64,000 bases of DNA from Aegilops tauschii subsp. strangulata. Its lineage: Eukaryota > Streptophyta > Magnoliopsida > Poales > Poaceae. The first letter of the stretch is position 1, and each line of letters begins with the position of its first letter. A program made the translations under genes and the position numbers. Below are positions 43,826 to 54,744 of the stretch, piece by piece. Below the pieces are notes generated by a model, which was not told the origin of the DNA, did no database searches, and saw only the letters and a program-made list of their open reading frames with translations. Location: NCBI RefSeq assembly GCF_002575655.3, contig NC_053040.3, positions 464,800,780-464,864,779 of the forward strand, in the 5' to 3' direction.

Positions 43826-44120
43826 TTTTTTTTTAAACACAGTACAGACGCAAGCGCTCATACATGCGTGCATACACTCACCCCTATGAACACACACACG
43901 CACACCCTGCCCCTATGAGCACCTCCGAGAGACTGAGCCGACATTCAATCTTGAAATTTACGAAGTCACCGTAGGCGCCTCGTCGTCGATGGGAACGTCT
44001 CCTCCCATTGAAACGCATCGCCGGAAATCCTGAAATAATTCTAGAAATAATGCAAGCACGAGGACTTGAACCCTGATGGCTAGGATACCACTATCCCTCT
44101 AACCATTCAATCAGAGGTTG
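43826..44120 (-). mobile_element. Au-type tRNA-derived SINE
   Basis: Read on the minus strand from about 44120, the sequence begins CAACCTCTGATTGAATGG. It has an A-box-like segment (TGGTTAGAGGG) and a clear B-box (GGTTCAAGTCC near 44078-44068). It then has a body with CACCGTAGGCGCC region words, and it ends in an A run (T run on the plus strand at about 43828-43834). This matches the Au SINE family of grasses in order and size. It lies about 800 bases upstream of the USP start codon. Confidence 0.85.
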
Positions 44121-44925
44121 TGGCTTCTTTAGTACGACCCACCCTCTCTGGCTTCTCCCGTAAGCTGGCTTCCACCTTCCTTTTGCTAATATATAAAAAC
44201 CAGGCATTAAACTCTCATTCCCTCTGCTACTGCTACTGCCAAGCACGAGGCAAACCATTTCCCCTCCGATAAAACACATCCAGACCTTGGTTGGGGGTGC
44301 AGCACATGGGTTCACCACGGGCGATCCAACTCACCGGCTCCGATCGCCAAGGAGCTCGCGCACCGCGTCGTCGGATAACCTCGCCGGCGGCTCCACGACG
44401 ACGGCCACCAGGCCCTCGGCGTCCCGCACCGGCTCCTGGCCCGACGTGCACGGCCCCGCCCGTCCTCCCGCGGAGTGCACCCACCGGAATAAAATACCGG
44501 ACGGCACGCAACCACCACGCGTCCACGCCAGCCTCTGCCTCCACCGAACGGACACGCACCCGAACCGCAGCCAGCAGCGCCAGCTCGTTCCGAACTTTCG
44601 GCTCAATCATCATCAGCTCGGCCTCGTCGCTTCCGCCGACCGGACCCGACCGCCCGCCCGCCGCGCCGTCTCCTCTGCAACCATGGGCCCGGCTAACCGA
44701 CGCTCCGGATGCGCGCGCCACCCCCAGCGGACCAATCCCAGCCGTCCACCAGCCAAGGGTTACGTCGGTTACAAACCCCACCCCCGTGGCTCGCACCAGA
44801 CCCGCCCCCAAGCCGATCGATCGGGGCCGCACGTTTTAAACCCCGAGCGAATTGACCCGCAATCAAGCAGGCTAATCGGCCCCTCCGATCCGCCCAGCTG
44901 GCCCGCTGCGCGGAACCCTAGACGA
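44121..44925 (+). promoter_or_regulatory. Upstream region of the ubiquitin protease gene
   Basis: The interval turns from AT-balanced to strongly GC- and CpG-rich after 44300. An open frame on the plus strand continues through the start codon, but its residues (Arg, Pro, Ser, His) follow composition. The leader near 44918 (CCCTAGACG) directly precedes the ATG. No TATA box was identified. Confidence 0.35.
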
Positions 44926-47900
44926 ATGGGCGAGGCGGCGGCGGCGGCGGCCGCGCACCGGAGGATCCAGTTCCACGCGTCGGCGGGGCCGGGGGCGGCC
45001 GGAGGGGCCCCGATGCAGAGGCCGTACCCGAACCCCGACAGGCGCTTGGCCGTGGCGGCGGCGGCAAGGGAGAAGAAGGGGGAGGCGGGCGCGGGCGCGG
45101 GCGGGCTCGATCGGGAGCTCGCCGCCGCCAGGGTCTACCTGCGCAGAATCGTGAGTGCGCGCATGCCCGCAGATTTTTTTCGGGATTTTTTTTTGTTTGG
45201 ATTTGGGAGTTTTCAAATTGGTCAAGTGCGGTGCGGCACTGGAACCGCAGTCTGTTGGGTTTTTAGTACTCGCACGAATTCCTGATGTTCGCTCGTGGTG
45301 GGCTGAATTTCGCAGTTCTGCACTTTGGCGAGTGTTTTTCTGGGGGTTCACTGACGGGATTTTGGGGTTGGAAATGATGGCTCTGTTTTTGGGGTCGGTT
45401 CTGATGAAAAATTGTTGAACCCACTCTGTTTTCTTCGGAATTTGGCTAGTTGTGTTATCATCACCATTTGATTTTTATCTCGGGAACTTGCGGATGCACC
45501 TAAAAAACATGAGGCTGCACGATGATACCAACGAAGTGAATTCACTGAGGTGCCTGGCGTGATTTTACCTGAGGGTTATGCCGGTGCGCCTGAAACATGA
45601 GGCTGCAAAATAATACCAGCGAAGTGAATTCGCTGAGGTGCCCTGGTGTCTGACCGATGCGACTGAAACATGATGTTATACGGTAATACCAGTGAAGTGA
45701 ATCCACTGAGGTGCCCTGGTATCTGACTTTTACCTAGGGAATTTGCCGATGCGCCTGAAAGTCTGAAACATGATGCTATACTTGTCATACAAGTTAACTG
45801 AATTCACTGAGGCGCCCTCTTGTTTGTTAACTGAATTCACCGAGGCGCCCTCTTGTGTGTTAACTGAATTCAATTCACTGAGGCGCCCTCTTGTGTGTAA
45901 CGCAGGGGGCTGGCTTGCGGAATCTCGGCAATACGTGCTACCTCAACTCGGTCCTGCAATGCCTGACGTACACGGAGCCCTTCGTGGCTTACTTGCAGAG
46001 CGGCAAGCACACGTCGTCGTCATGTAAGTTTGATGCCACTTGACAACCAAACATATCAATTCCCCGCATGGGGTAGTATGATGGTGTTGACCGTGTAAGT
46101 CCCAGCCAGTGAAACAGCCTTTATTGCTGTATTTGAACACTCACACATTTTCTAGTAAAATGTTTAGTCTACGACCAAAAAAGCGCATTGGTTGATGTAC
46201 AAAACTGCCTGTCAGTGCCTTGCAGTTGCATCCCAATTATTGCTTTTTGAGACAGTGTTCCTAGCAGCGAAACAGCATTTTGTTGCTGGTTGCGGATGAC
46301 GCATTTGCCAGTAAAATGGTTTGTCTGCAACATGATTGGGGCAGCAGTTTTCAGCCCCCTGGTGGGATCTTTAGGTGTACATTGGTTGATACACCACTGC
46401 CTGTTAGTATGTTGCGGTTGCACGGCAATTATTGCTTCTTGAGACATTTCACTTGATTGAAAAGAATTTTAGTTTAACCTCTTTGGCAGAATATTCCAAT
46501 TTCATTTACTCCCTCCTGCCCCAAATAGATGGAGTATAAACTGAGTAAAAAAGTCAATGCTTTCAAGTTTGACCAGTTATATGTGGAAAATATGAAGATA
46601 AACAAAACCAACTCAATATCAATATCCACCATTAGCTATGTTTTCATAATGTATTTATTCAATATTGCAGGTGTTGATATTTTCTTCTATATATTTAGTC
46701 AAACTTATAAATGGTTGATGTTTTGACTGATTTGTACACCATCTATTTGGTGACGAAGGGAGTAATTATATGTGGTATATCTCATCACCAGTTCTATAGT
46801 AGCAGAGCATCTGTTATCATTTATCAAAGAAGTATGGAAAAATATTCTTTCTCATTGGCAGTTGCTGCTTTTCTGACAGTACCAATACTAATTTAAATAT
46901 TATTTGTTAAGGCCGAGCAGCTGGATTCTGTGCACTATGTGCTCTCCAGAACCATGTTAGATGTGCCCTACAGTCAACTGGGAAGATATTGACACCGGTG
47001 CAGTTTGTGAAGAACTTAAAATGTATCCTTTCATGTGCTATAGCTTAACTTGACAGTATATCTTTCTTTTGAATTTAAATATTGAAACACGATAACTATC
47101 TACATTTTTCCAAATTCATCATTGAATTATGCTATCTTTAACTGCTAGACAGGCATTTCTCGTAGTTTTCGGTACTATAGGCAGGAAGATGCACACGAGC
47201 TAATGGTTAACTTACTTGAGTCCATGCACAAATGCTGTTTACCTTCGGGTATACCAAGTCAGTCTCCGAGTGCTTATGAGAAGAGTCTAGTTCACAGAAT
47301 ATTTGGTGGCCGCTTAAGAAGTCAGGTAAGTTCTGTTAATTGGTCAATTACCATTATATGAGTAATATCGACGGCAAATATATTCCTGATTTTCTTCACT
47401 GTGTGGCTATATTTATGGGCATTACAGGTGAGATGTGCAAGTTGCTCCCACTGTTCCAGCAAACTCGATCCTTTCCTGGATCTCAGTCTGGAAATTGGTA
47501 ATGCTGCTACGTTGGTGAAAGCACTTCAAAATTTTACTGAAGAAGAGGCTTTAGATGGTGGGGAGAAGCAGTACAACTGCCAGAGCTGCAAGAAAAAAGT
47601 TGTGGCCAAGAAAAGATTTACAATTGATAAGGCTCCTGATGTATTGACAATTCATCTGAAGCGTTTTAGTCCTTTCAACCCTGGTCAAAAGATCAACAAA
47701 AAAGTGGATTTTCATCCAACTTTGAACTTGAAGCCATTTGTCAGTAATTCAGAAGTGAGTAACTAGTTGACGAAAGTGTTAATCTTTCGATTCTAGTTTT
47801 GTATTTGTTTCTAGTGAACCTCTCCTTACAACTTACTGTGGTTATGTTCATATCTGAAGGGCATGGATTTCAGATACAGTCTTTATGGTGTGTTGGTTCA

Positions 47901-50880
47901 TGCTGGCTGGAATACACAATCAGGTCACTATTATTGCTTTGTTCGGACTTCTAGTGGGATTTGGCACAATCTTGATGATAACGAGGTAGAATTTTTGTTT
48001 TGCAATGAATTTGCACTCATGTAAACTTCTGCTAAACTTTGGTGCAAGCTTTTCGTACTGTCTTTGTATACCTGCACTTACCATGTCTTGTACTGTCTTT
48101 ATTATTCTGATGTTCATTATTTGTGGATACTTCCAGGTTTGCCAAGTTCGTGAGGCAGATGTATTGAGGCAGAAAGCCTATATGTTATTCTATGTGCGTG
48201 ACAGGGTGAGGAGCTCAGTGATGTTTAAAAATAATGATGCCGCTGGCTCGTTAGTTAAGAATGCTATTTCTGAGAAGGCCGCTTATATGAATGGCACAAT
48301 TCGAAACGGTTTCATGGAAGCAAAATTGAATGTTCCCTCATTTACCAATGGAGATGTTAAGTCGCAGAAGCAGAACCCAAATGATGATCGTCCTAGCATT
48401 TTTGGCAGCAGCTCACGAGGCCAGTGTTCAAAATATTCTAGCAGTACTGAAGTTATTGAAGCCGCAGCTGTCCAAAACAATGGTATGGTTTCAGTACCGA
48501 CAGCTGCTGCTAACTTGTCTATCAACACAACCAAGACAACTTCAGATAGTGAAAGAGAGATAGCTTCGTCAGCACAGCCTGATGTTATTGTTCCTCATAA
48601 TTCAAGCTGTGACCCGAAGGCGTATGAGAAGCCATTGCAAGAACAGCAACCTGAGTCTGATGGTGCATTTATTGATTCAGGTAAAGGCAGTACTGCTGCC
48701 TTGCCCATATGCAATGGTGGTGATATGATGTTGGAAGAAAATCACCAGGCTTCTGAACCTCGAACAGATCCATGTGGTGAACAAACTCTCAGTACTATTA
48801 AGCCAACGGAAAGTGCAGAAATAAAGAAAACCAAGGTAATCATATGATGCTTGCCGTTGGTCTTTGCATTACTATAATTTAATACTCAGTGTTAACACTA
48901 TTGCTTTCTGTTCCCAACATGGCAGGATATGATGCTTTCTGATTCTAATGGAACAATGCCCAGTAGTGAAGGTTTAACCTGCTGTAATGAAGCTAAAGAG
49001 TCAGCAGAGTCTGGGAAGCAAGCTGATGAAATAGCTATGGAGGAGTTTTCTGTGGAGAACACAGGTGCTATAACAAATGCAGTGGAGCAGGTATCCAATC
49101 AATCACCTGTCCATTCCCTCACACCCCCCCCCCCCCTCCTGCATGCATGAATAGAAGTAACAATCATACCTATGCATGTAGATTTAATTTGTGAAACATT
49201 GTTTCTGCAGGCTTCAGTCCAGACTAACACAGCAGAGGTTGGCCAGGCTACGGTGGAGGAGCTTTCTGTGAAGGACGCCGACTGTATTGCAAATGCACAG
49301 GAGCAGGTACCCCCCCCCCCCCCCCCCCTCTCCGTTTGGATTACATTATGATGATGCAGATCATGGCCCATTAATATAACACTGGCCATAGCGTGTCTTG
49401 GCTCTATTTGGATGTAACTTGATTTTCCAAATGCAGGCTTCTATGCAGAACAATGATCTGGTAGCTGGGCAGGCTCACCCTGAGACACACTTCTATTCTG
49501 AAGTTTCCGCACAGGCGATCTGTCCTGAAGTTTGTCCACAGGCGATTTGCGCTGAAGTTTCTCCACGGGCGACCTGCCCTGAAGTTTCTGCACATGCGAT
49601 CTGCCCTGAAGTTTCTGCACAGATGATCTGCCCTGAAGTTTCTGTACAGGTGATCTGCCCTGAAGTTTCTTCACAGGTGATCTGCCCTGAAGTTTCTTCA
49701 CAGGCGGTCTGCCCTGAAGTTTCTGCACAGGCGGTCTGCCCTGAAGTTTCTCCACAGGCGGTCTGCCCTGAGGTGTCCGCACAGGCGGTCTGCCCTGAAG
49801 TGTCTGCACAGGCGGTCTGCCCTGAAGTGTCCGCACAGGCGGTCTGCCCTGAAGCTTCTGCCCAGGTGATCTGCCCTGAAGACCCTGCACAAGTGTTGGA
49901 CAAGGATCCATGCCATGGTAATTTACATACAATGAAGGATTTGAAGTCCAAGAAGCATAAGGATTATTCAACTGTGCACTTGCTTTTTGTGTCCAAGCAA
50001 CCTTTACTTGCTGCACTAAAACTGCGCAAGAAAAGGAAACACAAAAGAGCTAAAAGGCAGTCCATTGACAATGGAGTCATCGCTGATGATCAGCAGACAT
50101 CAACATCAGAAACTGTTTTTACCAAGGAGATATCATGTAAATCCCACAGAAGACGCAAACGCTCCCGCGCCTCTGCAAGTTCTGATAATGGTGTTGAGAT
50201 ATCCACTAAGAAACCACATCTCGTTGATTGCCCCAGCAATGCTGCTGACCTTCCCGTGGACAAGAAAGACGACAAGTATGCAACACTTGCTAGTGCCGAG
50301 CTACCAGGTGCATGCGTAAGCTCTGTTGTGGACCAGACTGATTCAAGAAGCGCAGATGCAAACGAGAGAGTCCCCTCGCATTTCGATCTGCTCACGAGGG
50401 GTTTGAGTGAAATTACCGGTAAGCACATATAACTCTCCTCCGTTGCTAGCATATGCGCAACCTCGCAGAAATGTGTTTCTCATTTTTGTTCGCTGCCATC
50501 AGCACTAAATATTTACAGCCTCATTGATTTCGTTTCACAGTTCCACTGTGGGATGACATTGACATGTCAGGTAGAAAGTCAGAGTTTCAATATCCGAGAA
50601 GGACCGAGAATATTGGTTATGTGCTAGATGAATGGTAAGTTTGCAAACAACTGTTGATTTCTTTGTGATGCCAGGTTCTTTACCTTAGAGGGTCACTCAT
50701 CTCATGTTTGTTCCCAGGGACGAGGACTATGACCGCGGGAAAAGGAAGAAGGCGAGGAAGCCACGGGAGGAGTCGAATGGACCGAACCCGTTCCAAGAGG
50801 CGGCCGATGTCAGAGCACGGCCGAGGAAGAGACCGAGATCTGACCAGCCCAGATGGGGAAACCAGCCTCGCAGGATATGA
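44926..50880 (+). CDS. UBP23: Ubiquitin-specific protease, UBP23-like (12 exons, 1092 residues)
   Basis: Exons: 44926-45150, 45906-46023, 46912-47022, 47153-47325, 47428-47754, 47860-47985, 48137-48835, 48926-49090, 49211-49306, 49437-50418, 50541-50634, 50718-50880 (3279 bases, in frame). USPs are cysteine proteases that remove ubiquitin from proteins. The catalytic domain (about 76-390) shows the Cys box [17 protein letters not shown] (C86), the QEDAHELM block, two zinc-ribbon-like Cys pairs (CASCSHC, CQSCKKK), and the His box [14 protein letters not shown] (H341) with a downstream Asp. The long C-terminal tail is low-complexity, with a 14-copy 9-residue repeat (702-827), Lys/Arg clusters ([14 protein letters not shown]) suggesting nuclear or nucleolar entry, and an Arg-rich end. 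The start is followed by an Ala run. The tail is longer than in Arabidopsis UBP23. Confidence 0.93.
45480..45900 (+). repeat. Two tandem repeat arrays in USP intron 1, up to the 3' splice site
   Basis: The first array (about 45484-45775) has three to four diverged copies of a unit containing GATGC(G)CCTGAAACATGA and GAAGTGAATTCACTGAGGTG. The second (45793-45900) has three copies of a 33-base unit, GTTAACTGAATTCACTGAGG plus CGCCCTCTTGTNT. The third copy carries an extra 6 bases and runs directly into TAACGCAG, the acceptor of intron 1. The arrays share the CTGAGGYGCC core, so the second probably derived from the first. Confidence 0.85.
46100..46447 (+). repeat. Diverged direct duplication in USP intron 2
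   Basis: Two segments of roughly 155-185 bases (about 46100-46255 and 46263-46447) share GAAACAGC-TTT-TTGCTG, TAGTAAAATG/CAGTAAAATG, CATTGGTTGAT, CTGCCTGT-AGT and CAATTATTGCTT-TTGAGACA in the same order. The second copy has an extra block near 46335-46370. No terminal features of a transposon are seen. Confidence 0.75.
46509..46762. mobile_element. Stowaway-type MITE in USP intron 2
   Basis: A 254-base element with termini CTCCCTCCTGCCCCAAATAG and CTATTTGGTGACGAAGGGAG, flanked by TA (46507-46508 and 46763-46764). The interior is also partly self-complementary (AAGTTTGACCAGTTAT against ATAAGTTTGACTAAAT). Confidence 0.85.
49122..49330 (+). repeat. Poly-C tracts beside USP introns 8 and 9 donors
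   Basis: A C run lies about 35 bases into intron 8 (about 49124-49136). A second run of about 18 C begins at the fourth base of intron 9 (GTA then C at 49310-49327). Such homopolymers are prone to length error in sequencing and to slippage in vivo. They do not touch coding bases. Confidence 0.8.
49500..49877 (+). repeat. 27-bp coding minisatellite in USP exon 10, 14 copies
   Basis: Fourteen uninterrupted 27-base units encode 9-residue repeats of consensus EVSAQAVCP, each with one Cys followed by Pro. Units in the 3' half are nearly identical; the 5' units are more diverged (for example [18 protein letters not shown]). No unit has an indel, so the frame is kept. A fifteenth partial unit (EDPAQV) follows. 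Confidence 0.97.
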
Positions 50881-51428
50881 CAAATCGGAGCAGCAGACGA
50901 TGTTGTTGTATCTATCACCCAGTTTTGCAGTGATCGTTTTTCATTTATTTTTGTTTTGCTTCCCTCCTCGGTGTACGTTACACTAGTTGTTCTCTGATTT
51001 CGCTCCAGTGCTTTCCCTCCATCCTTCGTGTGTTATGTAAGATCCGTGACAGATATTCGAAGCATATTGTTCGTTTTCTGAGTGATCAGTGATCAGATCG
51101 AGCAACAAATCCAACATTTTGTAAGTCGCTCCTGGCCTTTGTCCAGCGCTGCTTTTTTTACGAGTTAGTATAAAATTTGAGACACTTGGGGACGGAGGGA
51201 GCGTCGCTCCTCGCTCGATCTGCTTGTGGTGGAGATCGCGTCACCTGATATCGGCTTGGACATGAATCAGTTGCCGAGTTGGTTTTGCACTGGCTGCTGT
51301 TGCGCTATATATGCGTGCCTTATGCCCGGAACGAATTGATCAGGAGCTAGCATTGTCCATCAGGTGTACGTATGCGTGTGCGTTTTGGCCGGATGGAATC
51401 TATCCCCCAGGCCCGCGCGGGAAGGAAG
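50881..51428. other. USP 3' UTR and spacer
   Basis: The first 250 bases or so are presumably the 3' UTR. A GACGGAGGGAG near 51192-51202, preceded by TAAAATTTGAGACACTTGGG, looks like the end of a decayed Stowaway element. No gene was recognised. Confidence 0.4.
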
Positions 51429-51757
51429 AGGCATGTTTGGTTGCCTGGTTTCACTGTTGGGCCTGCATCACACACTTCTCAAAACGCTCGGATCGACAGT
51501 TTCTCACGAGGCAGGCTGAGTGCGGCGTGAGGTCGCACGGGAAAAGGTGCGACGCGAGGGCGAGGGGGATGGCGGGAGATGGAAATCCGGCGGCGCCGTC
51601 CCGGCGCCAAATCTAGCCTCACCCCCCTTTCACTCGCTCACCCATAGCTACTACTCCCTTTCTTCCCTACTGCCTCACCATCGGCAGCGGCTGTGATTTC
51701 AGATCTGCGAGTGCTCCCCTTGCCGTTGGCCACCGTCTGGTCGACCTTGTCTATGCC

Positions 51758-53166
51758 ATGGCTCCCCCTACGCTGTCCTCGTCTCCGATGCCGGTAAGCA
51801 GCACCCTCCTCCCCCCTTTGTTAGGTCGGTGGTTAGGCCGTTAGGTAAGGTGTAGGATCGATTTCTCACTGAACGAACCGTCGATGTCGACTAGGTTATG
51901 GACGCACGGATGGGGCTGATAATTCAGGCAGCAGCACTGATTAGTGTGAATCAGGCATGGGTCATGTTCATGCACCAGAGAGCTGTTCGTGGTGCTGGGA
52001 GACCTTTGATCCGCTATGGTCCATTGTTTATTCGGGAACAGGAGAGGATCCAAAATCTGAACTACATCTACAACTGCAATGACGTCGAGGCTCTGTGGAT
52101 TCTTCGAATGAAAAGAGCACGATTTGCTGGGCTTGTCGAGACCTTCAGGAGCAGGAGATTGCTACAAGATAACATCAAACACCAGTGTGGAAGAGCAAGT
52201 GGCCATGTTTCTCCATGTTGTTGGCCATAACCAGAGGTTCAGGGTCATTCACAACACGTTCAGTAGATCAATGGAGACCATCTCTAGGTACTTCAAGCGG
52301 GTGCTTTTTGCTGTTGGGGAGCTTAGAGGAGAGATGATCAGGAGACCATCTGGCCAGACTCCACCCAAGATTCGCGGAAGCCCAACATGGTATCCATACT
52401 TCAAGGTGAGCATTGACAATATACACTTTTCATGACTTGATATGCTTGTATTGTTCAAGTTTAGCACTAAGACAGGCTTGTGATGCCATTTTCAGGATTG
52501 CATTGGGGCAATAGATGGTACTCATGTCACTGTCAGAGTTCCTAGGTCACAGTCTGTAGCATACAGGGGGAGGAAGCACTACACAAGCCAGAATGTGCTT
52601 GCTGCTGTTGAGTTTGATCTGAAGTTCACATATGTGCTGGCTGGCTGGGAGGGGTTAGCGCATGATGCTAACATTCTCAGTGACAGCATGAGTCGACCTG
52701 ATGTGATCAACATCCCCGACGGCAAGTTCTACCTTGAAGATGCTGGCTATGCATGTCGGCGGGTATTTTTCCACCCTTCAGAAAAACCAGGTACCATTTC
52801 AACGAGTTCTCTGGTAGGAACTATCCTAGGACTGCATAGGAGTTGTTTAATCTCAGACACTCCAGCCTTAGAGTAATTGTTGAGAGGGCATTTGGAGCTC
52901 TGAAGAATAGGTTTAAGATCCTGGATCAGAAGCCATTCCACTCATACTCCACTCAGGTTAAGCTTGTTCTTACTTGTTGCATTCTGCATAACTGGATCCT
53001 CCAGTGGGGCTTTGATGAACACGTGCCTGAGGAGGAAGAGGTCGAGCCTGACGATGTTGTTAGCTCCGGCCATGGTGTGAAGGCATTTGACAATGACGCT
53101 TGGAAGAACAAAAGGTTGGAGCGGGCAGAGGCAATGTGGCTTAACAGAGGTCAGTGCAGGATTTGA
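51758..53166 (+). pseudogene. HARBI1-like transposase/nuclease with frameshift and stop
   Basis: A short first exon may start at 51758 and splice at 51793 to 51895; a second intron is 52406-52495. The DDE-type nuclease blocks are present: IGAIDGTHV (first Asp), GLAHDANIL (second Asp) and VERAFGALKNRFKIL (Glu), plus the usual ending CCILHNWIL. The frame is lost near 52170, where an extra A in CATCAAAC shifts it, and again near 52790; a TAG interrupts at about 52843. Such proteins cut at TWA targets together with a Myb-like partner. The body is otherwise well preserved, which suggests recent decay. An acidic Glu-rich tail is encoded in another frame after the stop at 53164. Confidence 0.85.
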
Positions 53167-53260
53167 AGAAGAGGAGGAGGAAGAAGAAGAAGCAGCCGCA
53201 GCCGCAGAAGCAGAAGCAGAAGCAGAAGAAGAGGAAGAGGAAGATCTGGTAGCAGCAACA
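53165..53260 (+). repeat. GAA/GCA-type purine-rich microsatellite
   Basis: A run of GAAGAG, GAAGCA and GCAGCC triplets follows the transposase stop. In one frame it encodes Glu/Ala repeats and may be the original acidic C-terminus of the transposase after a frameshift. Confidence 0.7.
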
Positions 53261-53759
53261 CCGATGAACTATCACCTATTTAGCCAATGACTCTTAATAA
53301 TTTGAACCGTCATTTGATAATACTTAGGATGAACTGTCATTTGTTTAACTAGCTGGCACTACATGTTTAGATTATGTATGGTAAGCTCACCACTAGTTAG
53401 AAGTGGTGACAACACCTTATGCAGGTTGCAACCAAACACCATGTCATATGTGCGCCTAATGCAATGCGGACAACCAAACGCCGGGTCAAAAATGGTTGTC
53501 TCATGCAACCAAGGTACATGCAGGCAACCAAACTATGTGCATCTGGGTCTTTTTGCCTGTATCCTCTCAAACCGACTCACTAAAGCCAGGCTCGTCGGGT
53601 GAGGCTCGATTGGCGATATAACCAAACACGCCCATAATGTATCTTGAGCTATGCGTGCTCTGGCGGAAACAATCGGAAGGTGCACGACAAGTTTGGGGAA
53701 TTCCGTATTTGCCGCGCGTTGCGGCAAGTTGTCGTTGTTTCGCATGTAGTTTCGAGTGT

Positions 53760-54450
53760 ACAAGAATTATTGGTTTTGGGAAGGTTTTTGCCTGTTTTTT
53801 TTCTGGTTCTTGGTGCTTCTTAGTTGTTTTTTTGTTGTTGTTTTTCTGCTTTACTGTTTTCATATTATTTAAAGGTTTCGGGTTTTCTTTCTTTTCTTGT
53901 CTTTTCGTCTCTGTTTACTTTTTCTTTTTTGCTTTTTCTTTAAAAAAATTCTTTGGCAATTTCGAATATTAGTTCAAAATTATAAAATAAATAAATTATT
54001 TCATGTTTCAAAATGTTACATTTTTTAAAAAAAATCACAAATTCCGAAAGTGACTTTTTATTTTTTTGGAATTCCAAAAAATGTTCCTGTTTTTCAAAAC
54101 TTGTTCACAAATTCAAAAAATGTTCGTGATTTTTTCAAAAAATGTTTTTCCTTTAAAAATATGCTTGGCATTACAAAAATGTTCCCATTTTCAAAAATAT
54201 ATTTCGCATTTCTAAAAATGTTCCAACTTTCAAAAAACATTTATATTTTGCAATAAAAAAACATATTTCCCATTTTTATTTACAAATCAGAAAAAAGTCT
54301 GGTTTTTGATAATAGTTCGCGAACTTCAAATTTTGTTGAGAATTTCACAATTTGTTCAAAAGTTTAAAATTGTTCGTGTTTGACAAAAATTGTACGTAAT
54401 CTTAAAAAAAAAATCAAATCTTGAAATATTATTTGCTATTCGTAGACAAT
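53760..54450. repeat. AT-rich degenerate repeat with recurring AAAAATGTTC words
   Basis: The interval is dominated by T-rich sequence followed by many copies of TTCAAAAAATGTTC-like words spaced 20-35 bases apart (about 54000-54290). No coding content was found. It resembles unclassified repeats widespread in Triticeae intergenic DNA. Confidence 0.5.
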
Positions 54451-54683
54451 GTCTTTAGCTCTGCTGCTACTATTAGTTGTTATATGTTTGCGCTGCAAAT
54501 GTGCAATCAGAACTCATCTAGTACGGTGGCTATGAAGGTACGCTCAACGGCCTTGGGGACCGGGTCTCGAGATAGAGTCCAGTTGAGCACACATATTTTT
54601 TTGGGTGATTTTTTCGTCCACACTAATACTGGATGCGGTGCCAGAGCGGGGCGGCCCAGTTTTCTTCGCGCTTGTGCGTCAAG

Positions 54684-54716
54684 CTCCTGTTCGACGCAAA
54701 ATGCGTCAAACAGGAG
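54684..54716. repeat. Short hairpin in the LINE/spacer boundary
   Basis: A 15-base inverted repeat with one mismatch (CTCCTGTTCGACGCA and TGCGTCAAACAGGAG) is separated by AAA. It lies just before the LINE coding fragment. No adjoining T run or gene suggests a function. Confidence 0.6.
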
Positions 54717-54744
54717 GTCCCCAAGTTTAGGGCCTACGTCAAAA

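Larger units (their letters stand above)
51429..53633 (+). mobile_element. PIF/Harbinger DNA transposon
   Basis: The candidate left end (GGCATGTTTGGTTG at 51430) and right end (AACCAAACACGCCC at about 53620-53633) are inverted repeats of PIF type and enclose a HARBI1-like transposase reading in the plus direction. The interior right part is rich in CAACCAAAC words, another habit of these elements. A 3-bp target duplication was not evident, so the exact ends are uncertain. The companion Myb-like ORF of this superfamily was not found, so the element is probably incomplete. Confidence 0.65.

Noticed and set aside
44287..45285. 332-codon frame across the USP promoter and exon 1
   Set aside because: It extends upstream without conserved features and passes through the exon 1 donor. 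USP similarity and the family start favour 44926.
53637..53972. Hydrophobic 111-codon frame rich in Phe
   Set aside because: T-rich repeat translation, not a membrane protein.
54684..54716. Hairpin considered as a terminator or small-RNA precursor
   Set aside because: The stem is only 15 bp with a 3-base loop, and no transcript context supports either role.
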